NCBI RefSeq assembly: GCF_000420865.1
Contig: NZ_ATVT01000005.1
Span: forward strand, 62,001 to 126,000
Direction: 5' to 3'
DNA length: 64,000 nt
From: Butyrivibrio sp. XPD2006
Lineage (GTDB): Bacteria; Bacillota; Clostridia; Lachnospirales; Lachnospiraceae
Positions 18,599-27,660 of this stretch are shown one piece after another; position 1 is the first letter of the stretch, and each line of letters opens with the position of its first letter. Made by a program: the position numbers and the translations under genes. Below the pieces are notes generated by a model. The model made no database searches. It saw only the letters and a program-made list of their open reading frames with translations, and was not told the DNA's origin.

Positions 18599-20584
18599 AT
18601 GTTGAGGGTTGATGGCAAGAGACTTGTATATCACTACGATGCGGAAGAGCTGTGGATTGAAGCATGGGGGAAGAATGCAGTAAGAGTAAGGGCAACCAAG
18701 CAGGGTGCGATGCCTGATACTGACTGGGCACTTACGATTCCGCAAAGTGAAAAGGCGGATATAGAGATTACAGAGACAGGCGCTGTGCTCAAAAACGGAG
18801 CACTCAGTCTATCTGTGTCAAACGGCGGCAAGATAGTTATATGCAAGGAAGACGGCACTAAAGTCTTCGAGGAATACTGGAGAAACAGAAGAGATATAAC
18901 GGATCCGAAGTGCAGCTCCATTGAGGTGGAGGCCAGAGAGTTCAGGCCCAATGTGGCAGGGGATTATCATGTGACAATGCGCTTTGAGTCCCTTGATGAC
19001 AATGAAAAGATATACGGAATGGGACAGTATCAGCAAAGGAGTCTGGAGCTGAAGGGGTGCGATCTTGAGCTTGCCCACAGAAATTCTCAGGCCAGTGTGC
19101 CCTTTGCTGTTTCGTCACTGGGGTACGGGATTCTATGGAATAATCCGGCTGTGGGACGTGCTGTCTTTGGCAAGAATGTCATGAGCTTTGAGGCTTATGC
19201 GACCAAGTATATCGATTACTGGTTTGTTGTGGGCAACACTCCTGCAGAGATAGTAAACGCCTATGCGTCGGTTGCGGGAACAGTTCCCGTTATGCCTGAA
19301 TACGGGCTTGGCTTCTGGCAGTGCAAATTAAGATATCAGACTCAGGATGAGCTTATGGGCGTGGCAAAAAAGTACCATGAGATGGGAATTCCTCTTGATA
19401 TGATCGTGTGTGATTTCTTCCACTGGCCAAAGCAGGGTGAGTGGAAGTTTGATAAGACCTACTGGCCGGATCCCGCAGCTATGGTAAAAGAGCTGAATGA
19501 CATGGGGACGGAGCTCATGGTCTCAATCTGGCCGACTGTGGACAGAGAGAGCGAAAACTTTGATGAAATGCTGGAGAAGGGATTCCTTATCAGAACAGAG
19601 AGAGGCTTCAGGACGGGACTGAATTTCCAGGGAGCTACCATCCACTATGATGCCACCAATCCGGGAGCAAGGAAGTATCTCTGGGATAAGGTCAAAAAGA
19701 ACTATTATGAGCTTGGGATAAAGACCTTCTGGCTTGATGAGGCGGAGCCTGAGTACACCGTATATGACTTTGATAATTACAGATATTTTATGGGGACCGA
19801 CCTTGAGGTTGGAAACATCTATCCCGTTGAATATGCCAGAACTTTCTATGAAGGTATGAGCGCTGAGGGACAGGAGAATATTGTAAATCTTCTGCGCTGC
19901 GCCTGGGCTGGAAGTCAGAGATACGGAGCACTTGTATGGTCCGGAGATATTGCTTCAAGCTTTGACTGTATGAGAGATCAGCTCTCTGCGGGACTTAATA
20001 TGGGAATTGCGGGAATACCGTGGTGGACAACGGATATCGGAGGTTTCCACGGAGGTAATCCCGATGATCCCGGGTTCAGGGAACTGTTTGCAAGATGGTT
20101 TGAATGGGGAACATTTTTGCCTGTCATGAGGCTTCACGGCGACAGAGAACCGCGCCAGCCTCAGTTTGGAGAAACCGGCGGTGCAACCTGCAGATCCGGA
20201 GCTCCCAATGAAATCTGGAGCTACGGAGAGGAAGTCCTTGAGATATGTAAGAAGTACATTAAGCTCCGTGAGTCAATGAGAGATTATATACGCGACATAA
20301 TGAAGCAGGCCCATGAGAAGGGCAGCCCTGTCATGCGTACACTCTTCTATGAATTCCCCGAGGACGAGGAAGCCTGGAGGACAGAAGATGAGTATATGTT
20401 CGGTGACAGGTATCTGGTAGCACCTGTATTTGAAGCCGGAGCAAGAAAAAGACAGGTATACCTTCCAAAGGGCTGCAGCTGGAAACGTTACGGCTCTGAT
20501 CAAATTCTTGATGGAGGCCGATTCATTACTGCAGATGCGCCTTTAGACGAAATACCTGTCTTTGAAAAAGTCATTATTTGCTGA
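18599..20584 (+). CDS. GH31 family glycosidase (alpha-xylosidase-like)
   Basis: This is a 661-residue intracellular GH31 enzyme. The nucleophile motif WLDEAEPE places the nucleophile at D380, and WSGDIASSF gives the acid/base D450. GIPWWTTDIGGF and MRLHGDREPRQP complete the active-site strands. The WLDEAEPE variant and HWPKQGEWKFD resemble bacterial alpha-xylosidases more than starch-type alpha-glucosidases, but GH31 specificity cannot be settled by eye. It starts 5 bases after the GH127 stop. Its last 11 bases overlap the convergent GH105 gene. It presumably acts on the same imported oligosaccharides. Confidence 0.88.
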   Translation: MLRVDGKRLVYHYDAEELWIEAWGKNAVRVRATKQGAMPDTDWALTIPQSEKADIEITETGAVLKNGALSLSVSNGGKIVICKEDGTKVFEEYWRNRRDITDPKCSSIEVEAREFRPNVAGDYHVTMRFESLDDNEKIYGMGQYQQRSLELKGCDLELAHRNSQASVPFAVSSLGYGILWNNPAVGRAVFGKNVMSFEAYATKYIDYWFVVGNTPAEIVNAYASVAGTVPVMPEYGLGFWQCKLRYQTQDELMGVAKKYHEMGIPLDMIVCDFFHWPKQGEWKFDKTYWPDPAAMVKELNDMGTELMVSIWPTVDRESENFDEMLEKGFLIRTERGFRTGLNFQGATIHYDATNPGARKYLWDKVKKNYYELGIKTFWLDEAEPEYTVYDFDNYRYFMGTDLEVGNIYPVEYARTFYEGMSAEGQENIVNLLRCAWAGSQRYGALVWSGDIASSFDCMRDQLSAGLNMGIAGIPWWTTDIGGFHGGNPDDPGFRELFARWFEWGTFLPVMRLHGDREPRQPQFGETGGATCRSGAPNEIWSYGEEVLEICKKYIKLRESMRDYIRDIMKQAHEKGSPVMRTLFYEFPEDEEAWRTEDEYMFGDRYLVAPVFEAGARKRQVYLPKGCSWKRYGSDQILDGGRFITADAPLDEIPVFEKVIIC

Positions 20585-21719
20585 GTCTTAAGATCTCAGT
20601 GTACAGAAGAATAAGTGGTGCAACACCCTTAGCTTCGTTCTCCACAACGGGCTCAGAGAAGTAATACTCAAGAGATCCGTCCCTGTGCTGAGGACCGCCA
20701 AGGCCTGCCACCAGGCAGATTCCGCCAAGCTTTGGAGTGCCGTCTTCGTTTCTTGAGAGGTACTTGTCGGTGATACCGTCGAAGGCCTTCATTGCGATAT
20801 CGGTAAATCTCTTAGGAAGGTAACCGAGGCGCACACCCTTTAACAGACCGTAAGCAATAAGTGCTGTTCCTGAGGTCTCAAGGTAGTTTCTCTCATCATC
20901 TTTTTTATCAACAACCTGGTAGAACATTCCACTTTCATCCTGGAAAGGGATAAGGGAATCTGCCAGGTCTTTTAACATGGACTGAAGATAGCGCTTCTCA
21001 TAGTACATGGATTCGTCCATGGCCTCTGCGGTATCAACAAGGGCAACCGTGAACCAGCCAAGAGCTCTGAGCCAGAAGTTTGGACTGAGGCCTGTCTCTT
21101 TGTCGGCCCAGTACATCTCGCGGCTCTCGTCGTAGCCGTGGTAGTAGAGACCTGTCTTTTTGTCCTTCATGAGAGCTTCTACATTCTTGAACTGTTTGAA
21201 GGAATCAAGGCAGCCCTGCATCTTGTTGTATCGCTTCTCATATTCCATGTAGAATGGCTGTGCCATGTACATTCCGTCAAGCCATACCTGATAAGGGTAG
21301 ATGTTCTTGTGCCAGAAATTGCCGGCCTTGGTCCTTGGCATGGTGTCCAGCTGGCTTCTTGCGATGTCCATGGCCTTTCTGTACTTCTCTTTTCCCGTAA
21401 GATCATAGAGCTTAAAGAGATTCTTGAACGGATTGATGTTGTCCAGATTGTATTCCTCGGTGCTGTAGGTCTTGACCGAGCCGTCATCCTGAACAAACCA
21501 GCCGATGAAGTTGTCTGCAAAGTCGAGATATTTCTTATCGCCTGTCATGTCGTAGAGTGACAGAACAGCTGCGATCATGCAGCCGTCGATGTAGTTCCAC
21601 TTGTTGGGCTTACCTTCCAGAACCTTTTCGATATTCCAGAAAGGATGCTCTGCATCTGACTTATCAAGCAGATAGTCGACATATTCGTTCAACATTGCGT
21701 AAGTTTCTTCTCGTGTCAT
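20574..21719 (-). CDS. GH105 unsaturated rhamnogalacturonyl hydrolase (YteR/YesR-like)
   Basis: This is a 381-residue (alpha/alpha)6-barrel enzyme. YPYQVWLDGMYMAQPF carries the family aspartate (D148), and GLSPNFWLRALGWFTVAL and the C-terminal YYFSEPVVENEAKG are also typical. GH105 enzymes remove the unsaturated uronic acid left at the non-reducing end of pectin fragments by polysaccharide lyases, so it complements the PL9 domain of the 46650 gene. It has no signal peptide and is therefore cytoplasmic. GGGAGAAGG precedes ATG 21719. A 22-bp palindrome just upstream is a likely operator. Its 3' end overlaps the GH31 3' end by 11 bases. Confidence 0.9.
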   Translation of the reverse strand: MTREETYAMLNEYVDYLLDKSDAEHPFWNIEKVLEGKPNKWNYIDGCMIAAVLSLYDMTGDKKYLDFADNFIGWFVQDDGSVKTYSTEEYNLDNINPFKNLFKLYDLTGKEKYRKAMDIARSQLDTMPRTKAGNFWHKNIYPYQVWLDGMYMAQPFYMEYEKRYNKMQGCLDSFKQFKNVEALMKDKKTGLYYHGYDESREMYWADKETGLSPNFWLRALGWFTVALVDTAEAMDESMYYEKRYLQSMLKDLADSLIPFQDESGMFYQVVDKKDDERNYLETSGTALIAYGLLKGVRLGYLPKRFTDIAMKAFDGITDKYLSRNEDGTPKLGGICLVAGLGGPQHRDGSLEYYFSEPVVENEAKGVAPLILLYTEILRLSK

Positions 21720-21753
21720 AACCTTCTCCCAATTCTTAAATTAATATATATGC

Positions 21754-21775
21754 AAAATGTAAGTGCTTACATTTT
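21754..21775. promoter_or_regulatory. Cre/LacI-type palindrome in the GH105-aminopeptidase divergent region
   Basis: The arms AAAATGTAAG and CTTACATTTT are perfect inverted repeats around a central TG. The core TGTAAGTGCTTACA differs from the cre consensus only at the central C. It is nearly the same as the palindrome at 46584 before the pectinase gene. It lies 35-56 bases upstream of the GH105 ATG, so a bound LacI-family protein would repress GH105, and it also abuts the promoter of the divergent gene. Confidence 0.7.
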
Positions 21776-21803
21776 ATCACATCGGGGGAAAATATGATAT
21801 ACT
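21774..21803 (+). promoter_or_regulatory. Promoter of the M18 aminopeptidase gene
   Basis: An extended -10 TGATATACT (TATACT at 21798-21803) with TTATCA at 21774-21779, spaced by 18. Confidence 0.55.
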
Positions 21804-21839
21804 GTTTTCTACGATTTTATTCGGTACAGAGGTGATTAT

Positions 21840-23114
21840 ATGAATAAGAATAATAACCTGACAAAGAGAATGCTGGACTTTATTTACAGCAGTCCGACAG
21901 CCTATCACGTTGTGGACAACATAGCGGCAGATCTTTTGAAAAGAGGATTCACTGAGCTCGAGGAGGACAGTGCCTGGAAGCTTACAGCCGGTGACTACTT
22001 CGTTCGCAGGAACGACTCCGCAATAATCTCTTTCAGGATTCCTAAAAAGAGCTTTAAAGGCTTCCACATGATAGCCAGTCACAGTGATTCACCGTCCTTC
22101 AAGATCAAGGAAAATCCCGAGATGAAGGCCGGAGCATACATTAAGCTCAACGTCGAGAAATACGGCGGAATGCTGTGTGCAGAGTGGTTCGACAGACCGC
22201 TTTCCGTTGCGGGAAGAGTTGTTGTAAACAACAAGGGCAAGGCTGAGACAAGGCTTGTGAACATAGACAGAGATCTTTTGATGCTGCCGGCACTTGCTAT
22301 CCACATGAACAGGGAAGCCAATGACGGCATGAAGTATAACGCTCAGAATGACATGCTTCCTATCTTCGGTGATGATGGGGCTGCCGAGAGCTTTTTTGCC
22401 CTGATCGCCATGGAGGCAGGGGTTAAGAAAAAAGAAGATATCCTGGGACACGACCTGTTTTTGTATAACAGAGTAAGACCTGTATTCTGGGGCGCTAACG
22501 AGGAGTTCATCGCAAGCTCAAGGCTTGATGATCAGGAGTGCGTATTCTGCAGCTACGAAGGCTTTGTAAATTCCAAGGCAAAAGACTATGTGGCCATGCA
22601 CTGCGTCTTTGACAACGAAGAGGTTGGCAGCGGAACCAAGCAGGGAGCGGATTCCACATTCCTTAAGGATACACTCGAGAGGATATGCGACGGACTTGGC
22701 AAGACAAGGGAGCAGTATCATATGGCAGTTGCAAACAGCTTTATGATTTCTGCAGACAATGCACATGCAGTTCATCCTAATTATGCAGACAAGGCAGATC
22801 CGGTAAACAGACCTGTCATGAACAAGGGTATTGTCATTAAGTACAATGCCAATCAGAAATATACAACCGATGCGGTTTCAGCCGCTGAGTTCAAGCTTCT
22901 TTGCAAAGAGGCGGATGTGCCGTATCAGACCTTTACCAACAGATCGGATATGCCGGGAGGATCAACACTGGGCAACATCTCTACAGCACAGGTTTCTGTT
23001 AACACAGTAGACATAGGACTTGCGCAGCTGGCTATGCATTCACCTTATGAATCTGCAGGCAGCAGGGATCCGGAATATCTCGCAGCAGTTTCAAAGGTCT
23101 TTTATAACAAGTAA
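21840..23114 (+). CDS. M18 family aminopeptidase
   Basis: This is a 424-residue metallo-aminopeptidase of the aspartyl-aminopeptidase family. The metal ligands sit in IASHSDSPSFK, SRLDDQECVF and VFDNEEVGSGTKQGADS, and SADNAHAVHPNY is the conserved C-terminal motif. It is cytoplasmic and removes N-terminal residues, often acidic ones, from peptides. GAGGTG precedes the ATG. The SseB-like gene starts 16 bases downstream and is probably cotranscribed. It is divergent from GH105. Confidence 0.92.
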   Translation: MNKNNNLTKRMLDFIYSSPTAYHVVDNIAADLLKRGFTELEEDSAWKLTAGDYFVRRNDSAIISFRIPKKSFKGFHMIASHSDSPSFKIKENPEMKAGAYIKLNVEKYGGMLCAEWFDRPLSVAGRVVVNNKGKAETRLVNIDRDLLMLPALAIHMNREANDGMKYNAQNDMLPIFGDDGAAESFFALIAMEAGVKKKEDILGHDLFLYNRVRPVFWGANEEFIASSRLDDQECVFCSYEGFVNSKAKDYVAMHCVFDNEEVGSGTKQGADSTFLKDTLERICDGLGKTREQYHMAVANSFMISADNAHAVHPNYADKADPVNRPVMNKGIVIKYNANQKYTTDAVSAAEFKLLCKEADVPYQTFTNRSDMPGGSTLGNISTAQVSVNTVDIGLAQLAMHSPYESAGSRDPEYLAAVSKVFYNK

Positions 23115-23130
23115 TTCAGGGGAGTTTTAA

Positions 23131-24417
23131 ATGGGAATTTTTAGTATTTTTGGAAACAAGAAAAATGAGGAAGCGGCTGAGCAGGAGCTCGAACAGGTAA
23201 AGGTAGAGCAGAAAGCCAAAGCCATTGAGGAGGCCAAAAAGGCACATGAGGATATGGAGTGGCCTGTGATTGGCCGCATCAATCCTATAAATACAGCGGG
23301 CGCCGAGGATGACAGGATTGAGGAAACTGTTCCTGCAGATAAAAAGGATGAGATCGGCGCTATGATCTATGAGGAAGATATAGATCAGGATTATGTAAAT
23401 GGGTTAAACGGACAGGAGCTTATATTTCTTTTGACAACTCTTGAAGCATTCAACAAGAAAGCTCCGCTTCCGGGGTTTGACAAGAACCACAGGCTCATCT
23501 ACAACGAAGTTCTTCGCAGAGTCAGGGATGCAGAATATCTCTATGTTCTTTATGATCAGACAACAGGTTTCCCTTTCATAGATCAGGGATTTGCAAATGT
23601 TTATTATGAGCAGGAGCTTGCTGAAAAGGCAGCTGAAATCTATAACAGGCAGTTCAGAAAGCTTGCAGTCAGAAAGTGCCAGATCGAGGATCCCAACTAC
23701 AAGGGCGGCGGCAAGTTCGGATTCTTTGATTATCTGTACTACATCGGTATAGAGAATCTGATCGTGGACAATGGCGGATACAGAGCAAGATTCAAGAGAA
23801 GTGAGATTATTGCAGCTCCCGGTGAGTGGGGCGGCGCTGAGAACAGGCCTGAGCCTGTAAACTCTGCACTGAACTTTGCCATGATAGATTTCCTCGAGGA
23901 AGTCAGATGGCCTGTTAAATATGAGAAACGTGATCAGATATTGAAAGCAAAAGAAATGCGAATGCTTTCTTTAATAAGAAATGCTCAGCTTCTGGTTCCC
24001 ACACAGCATGAGGGACCCACAGAAACAGATGAGAACGGCAGGATCAAGATTGGCAAGGACACCAAGCTTAAATTTATGGTGCTCAAGACTCAGGAAGACA
24101 AGCAGTTTCTTCCCGTATATACAGATCCTTTCGAATTTGCCAAGAAGGGCGTGACCAAGGACTGGAATGCCGGAGTATTCAGATACCAGGATGTCATCCG
24201 CTTTATCCAGGACAGAGAGGGCATTGTAGTCAATCCCCTCGGCCAGAGTCTTGTACTTACCAAGGACAGGATCATGGCTCTGGAAGTTGCCGGCAAACAG
24301 GCCGAAATGCTTCGCGCCCAAAATCAGGCAGGCAAGGCAGCAGCTGCATCCGCAACCGATGCTGTAACCGCGGCTGTTAACCAGGCTATGTCCGAAATGC
24401 GTAAGGAAGACAAATAA
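23131..24417 (+). CDS. SseB-like domain protein of unknown function
   Basis: This is a 428-residue soluble protein. It begins with a short hydrophobic stretch (MGIFSIFGNKK) and a Glu/Lys/Ala-rich coiled region to about residue 45. A domain of unknown type with conserved aromatic residues follows. The section at about 300-410 resembles SseB N-terminal domains, with QFLPVYTDPFEF, FRYQDVI and GIVVNPLGQSLVLT. The tail is Ala-rich. SseB-like domains occur in many Firmicute proteins without a defined role. GGGGAG precedes the ATG. It follows the aminopeptidase gene closely. No function is assigned. Confidence 0.7.
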   Translation: MGIFSIFGNKKNEEAAEQELEQVKVEQKAKAIEEAKKAHEDMEWPVIGRINPINTAGAEDDRIEETVPADKKDEIGAMIYEEDIDQDYVNGLNGQELIFLLTTLEAFNKKAPLPGFDKNHRLIYNEVLRRVRDAEYLYVLYDQTTGFPFIDQGFANVYYEQELAEKAAEIYNRQFRKLAVRKCQIEDPNYKGGGKFGFFDYLYYIGIENLIVDNGGYRARFKRSEIIAAPGEWGGAENRPEPVNSALNFAMIDFLEEVRWPVKYEKRDQILKAKEMRMLSLIRNAQLLVPTQHEGPTETDENGRIKIGKDTKLKFMVLKTQEDKQFLPVYTDPFEFAKKGVTKDWNAGVFRYQDVIRFIQDREGIVVNPLGQSLVLTKDRIMALEVAGKQAEMLRAQNQAGKAAAASATDAVTAAVNQAMSEMRKEDK

Positions 24418-24512
24418 TTATTTGCTTGTTTATGTACGTTTATTAGTCTAAAATTGAAGTATAGTCCCGTTTGTAGGTTTGAAATTTTGATTTCAAGAAG
24501 GAGCGGAAATAC

Positions 24513-25400
24513 ATGCTTGATCGCTTAATAGGAGCTTACCTTGTTGAACAGGGCGTTCTTACCAAAAGTCAGCTGGTGCAGGTTTATAGCAAGCAGGAAT
24601 CTGATCGCGCCAAGCTGGGCGTTATTGCTGTGGCTGAGAAGATGATGACAATTGCTCAGGCAGAGCAGGTCAATATGCTTCAATCATCAATGGACAAGCG
24701 TTTTGGAGATATAGCTGTCGAGAAGGGATATCTTACCGATATTCAGGTACAGAGGCTTTTGGGGCTTCAGGGTAATACCTATCTGACGTTCCTTCAGTCT
24801 GTTGTCGATATGGGCTTTCAGACTATGGAACAGCTGGAAAACATTGAGGCTGATTACCAGAAGGCAAACGGCTTTACAGAGAGCGATATGGCTGCTCTTA
24901 AGACGGGGGACGTTGAGAAGGCGGTGCCTATTTTCCTAAACAGCGATGACCCGGTATTTGGCGGAATGTTCGCCATGGGCATTAAGAATATGTACAGACT
25001 GGTTGATAACCATGTTTATGTTGGGAAGGCATATACCTCGAGAGTGCTCAAGGATGAGGTCCTAGGCTACCAGAAATTCCATGGGGATCAGCAGGCGGTG
25101 GTTGCCATTTCCGGCAAGTATGAAGATGTCAGAAAGATGGCTATCGCATATACCAAAGAAGAATTCATCGAGACCAGAGAGGATGCTCTTGATGCAGTGT
25201 GTGAGCTTATAAACTGTATCAACGGTCTCTATGCATCGGAACAGAGCAGGAACGATTCCAAGATAGAACTTGAACCACCTAATTTCTCCGTCAGCTTTGC
25301 ACAGGCCAGCAGCGACGAGATGATCGTCATGCCGGTTTATATCTCAGGCGGAGAGGTAAAATACATTATTGCAGTGTCTAAAGATATTTTGATTGGATGA
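24513..25400 (+). CDS. CheX-like phosphatase protein with an extra N-terminal domain
   Basis: This is a 295-residue soluble protein. The C-terminal half is CheX/CheC-like and keeps the phosphatase signature DxxxExxN (D227, E231, N234 in DAVCELIN), followed by the usual beta-hairpin with IVMPVYISGGE. The N-terminal 130 residues are helical with repeats such as YLVEQGVLTKSQL and AVEKGYLTDIQVQRLL, reminiscent of the GspE/PilB N-terminal fold. CheX dephosphorylates CheY-P. The next gene, 18 bases downstream, encodes a stand-alone CheY-like protein, so the pair is likely enzyme and substrate. AAGGAG precedes the ATG. Confidence 0.8.
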   Translation: MLDRLIGAYLVEQGVLTKSQLVQVYSKQESDRAKLGVIAVAEKMMTIAQAEQVNMLQSSMDKRFGDIAVEKGYLTDIQVQRLLGLQGNTYLTFLQSVVDMGFQTMEQLENIEADYQKANGFTESDMAALKTGDVEKAVPIFLNSDDPVFGGMFAMGIKNMYRLVDNHVYVGKAYTSRVLKDEVLGYQKFHGDQQAVVAISGKYEDVRKMAIAYTKEEFIETREDALDAVCELINCINGLYASEQSRNDSKIELEPPNFSVSFAQASSDEMIVMPVYISGGEVKYIIAVSKDILIG

Positions 25401-25418
25401 AATACAGGAGGCACGTGA

Positions 25419-25778
25419 ATGAAGAACGTATTAATAGTAGATGATTCAAGAACTTCAAGAAGAATCCTTAAAGACATTTTGGAGAGAGCCGGATATAATA
25501 TAGTAGGTGAAGCTATAAACGGCAAAGAAGGATTTACACAATACGCTAAACTCCAGCCTGATATCGTCACAATGGACATTACAATGCCCGAAATGGACGG
25601 TATTGAAGCTTTAAAGCACATCAAAGAGGACTTCCCTGATGCCAAGGTTGTTATGATAACGGCAGCAGGACAGAAGGACAAGATGATGGAAGCTGTTAAG
25701 CTTGGAGCAACAGAGTTCGTTTCAAAGCCTTTCGTAGAGGAAACGGTTCTTGAGGCTTTGGAGCACTGCGAAAAGTGA
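25419..25778 (+). CDS. Stand-alone CheY-like response regulator
   Basis: This is a 119-residue single receiver domain. D8/D9, phosphoacceptor D53 (VTMDITMPEMDG), T81 and K103 (FVSKPF) are all present. There is no output domain, so it acts by protein contact, as CheY does at the flagellar switch. It is cotranscribed with the CheX-like gene upstream. AGGAGGC precedes the ATG. Several CheY-like proteins usually exist in such genomes, and whether this is the motor CheY or a side regulator cannot be decided here. Confidence 0.9.
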   Translation: MKNVLIVDDSRTSRRILKDILERAGYNIVGEAINGKEGFTQYAKLQPDIVTMDITMPEMDGIEALKHIKEDFPDAKVVMITAAGQKDKMMEAVKLGATEFVSKPFVEETVLEALEHCEK

Positions 25779-25800
25779 TGTGACAGACTACGTAAATTTA

Positions 25801-25828
25801 AGCCGAGGGCTATGCTCTCGGCTAATTT
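25801..25828 (+). terminator. Terminator after the CheX-CheY pair
   Basis: A 10-bp stem (25801-25810 with 25814-25823, one G-U) is followed by AATTTT. The TATAAT directly after it (25829-25834) may be the -10 box of the next gene. Confidence 0.7.
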
Positions 25829-25849
25829 TATAATATGAAGGAAGAGGAT

Positions 25850-26572
25850 ATGAGCAGAAAGGTTTTGATAACCGGCGCATCCAGAGGAATAGGAAGGGAG
25901 ATAGCAATATCTTTTGCGGGGAATAAAGACAATCTGGTACTGTGCTGCAAGAATAATATCGATGATCTAAAGGCTCTGGCGGTTGAACTCTCAGAGAAAT
26001 ACGGAATCATGTGCGAGGCATATGTCTGCGATGTTTCTGATCCTGATTCGGTAAAAGAGCTTTATGACAAGGCCGGGGATGTGGATGTTATTGTCAACAA
26101 CGCTGGAGTTGCGCATATAGGTCTTTTGACAGATATGGATGTAACCGATTGGAAGAGTATTACAGGTACCAATCTGGACAGCCTCTTTTACACAAGTAAG
26201 TTCTTCGTTCCGGGCATGATAAGAGCCGGAAGCGGAAGGATTATCAATATCTCTTCAGTGTGGGGAGCTGTGGGAGCTTCATGTGAAGTGGCGTATTCTG
26301 CAAGTAAAGGCGGAGTAAACGCTCTTACGAGGGCTCTGGCAAAAGAGCTGGCACCCAGCGGAATTTCAGTGAATGCCGTCTCCTGTGGAGTCATCGACAC
26401 GGATATGAACAGGAAGCACCTTAGTGATGAGGAGCTTGAGGAACTGTGCGAGGAGATTCCCATGGGAAGAATGGGAGAAGCTGAGGAGGTTGCAAGCCTT
26501 GTACTCATGGTAAGTCAGGCACCGATCTATATGACGGGACAGGTTATAACAATTGACGGTGGATGGTTATAA
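25850..26572 (+). CDS. Short-chain dehydrogenase/reductase (FabG-like)
   Basis: This NAD(P)-dependent oxidoreductase has 240 residues. The N-terminal GASRGIG binds the cofactor, NNAGVAH is the structural motif, and the catalytic residues are Ser (INISSVWG) and YSASK. The C terminus MTGQVITIDGGWL is typical of 3-oxoacyl-ACP reductases. ATG 25850 is preferred because GGAAGAGG precedes it; the upstream ATG 25835 overlaps a TATAAT. It stands alone, not in a fatty-acid operon, so a role in lipid synthesis is only one possibility. Confidence 0.85.
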   Translation: MSRKVLITGASRGIGREIAISFAGNKDNLVLCCKNNIDDLKALAVELSEKYGIMCEAYVCDVSDPDSVKELYDKAGDVDVIVNNAGVAHIGLLTDMDVTDWKSITGTNLDSLFYTSKFFVPGMIRAGSGRIINISSVWGAVGASCEVAYSASKGGVNALTRALAKELAPSGISVNAVSCGVIDTDMNRKHLSDEELEELCEEIPMGRMGEAEEVASLVLMVSQAPIYMTGQVITIDGGWL

Positions 26573-26579
26573 AAAATAC

Positions 26580-26607
26580 TTTACAAAATTAAGTTATGTG
26601 ATACAAT
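26580..26607 (+). promoter_or_regulatory. Promoter of trxB
   Basis: TTTACA at 26580-26585 and an extended -10 TGATACAAT (TACAAT 26602-26607), spaced by 16. The small palindrome ATTGTACACAAT follows at 26611-26622. Confidence 0.65.
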
Positions 26608-26675
26608 TCAATTGTACACAATCGAAATAAAACAATAAAACTATAAATCACGTTTTCAAAAGGAGGTAATCCATT

Positions 26676-27614
26676 ATGTATGATCTTATAATTATCGGTT
26701 CAGGACCTGCAGGTCTTTCTGCTGCAGTATATGCCAAGAGAGCAGGATTCAACATGCTTATTATCGAGAAGAACCCTGTAAGCGGCGGACAGATAATCGA
26801 CACTTATGAAGTAGATAACTATCTGGGAATTCCCGGAGTAAACGGTTTTGATCTTGCAATGAAGTTCAGAGAGCATGCAGACAAGCTTGGCGCAGAGTTC
26901 GCTGATGCAACAGTCACAGCCATTGAGACAATTGACAAGGGCTCCGATACCAAGGCTCCTGTATATAAGGTAGTAACCGATAACGGAGAGTTTGAGACTC
27001 ATACAATCATTCTTGCAACAGGTGCACATCACTCCAAGCTCGGAATCCCCGGAGAAGAGGAATTCATCGGAAAGGGCGTTTCATACTGCGCTACCTGCGA
27101 TGGAGCATTTTACAAGGACAAGATCACTGCTGTTAACGGCGGCGGAGATGTGGCTGTTGAGGATGCAATCTTTCTGGCAAGATTCTGCAAGAAGGTTTAC
27201 CTTATCCACAGAAGAGATGAACTCAGAGCAACCAAGATACTTCAGGATGAGCTCTTTGCCCTTCCTAATGTTGAAGTAATCTGGGACAGCGTAGTAAAAG
27301 AAATAAAGGGTGAGGATACTGTTACAGGTCTTCATATAGAGAATGTCAAGGATCATTCGGAATCAGATATTACAATTGATGGAATATTTGTTGCAATAGG
27401 TATACATCCATCCACAGACCTGTTCTTAAACGTTATAGACTGCGATGAACAGGGATATGTAATTGCGGGTGAAGACGGTGCAACTTCTGCCCCCGGCATA
27501 TTTGTTGCAGGTGATTCCAGAAAGAAGCGTTTAAGGCAGATTGTTACTGCAGTTGCTGACGGTGCAAATGCTGTAACTTCAGTTCAGGATTTCATGGTCG
27601 GTAAGGAAAAGTAA
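26676..27614 (+). CDS. trxB: Thioredoxin reductase
   Basis: This is a 312-residue flavoprotein that reduces thioredoxin with NADPH. The FAD-binding motif GSGPAGLSAAVYAKRAG is at the N terminus. The redox pair C138/C141 is in YCATCDG, the nucleotide motif is NGGGDVAVEDA, and HRRDELRA contains the arginines that select NADPH. GIFVAGDSRKKRLRQIVTA is the C-terminal FAD motif. AAGGAGG precedes the ATG. It is monocistronic with its own promoter and is a likely oxidative-stress and ribonucleotide-reductase support function. Confidence 0.92.
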   Translation: MYDLIIIGSGPAGLSAAVYAKRAGFNMLIIEKNPVSGGQIIDTYEVDNYLGIPGVNGFDLAMKFREHADKLGAEFADATVTAIETIDKGSDTKAPVYKVVTDNGEFETHTIILATGAHHSKLGIPGEEEFIGKGVSYCATCDGAFYKDKITAVNGGGDVAVEDAIFLARFCKKVYLIHRRDELRATKILQDELFALPNVEVIWDSVVKEIKGEDTVTGLHIENVKDHSESDITIDGIFVAIGIHPSTDLFLNVIDCDEQGYVIAGEDGATSAPGIFVAGDSRKKRLRQIVTAVADGANAVTSVQDFMVGKEK

Positions 27615-27622
27615 TGCTTTTC

Positions 27623-27651
27623 TTGACAAAATTTAAGATGTGGCGTATATT
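27623..27651 (+). promoter_or_regulatory. Strong sigma-A promoter of the NlpC/P60 gene
   Basis: A perfect TTGACA (27623-27628), 17-base spacer, TATATT (27646-27651). Confidence 0.8.
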
Positions 27652-27660
27652 TTTAAAAGA

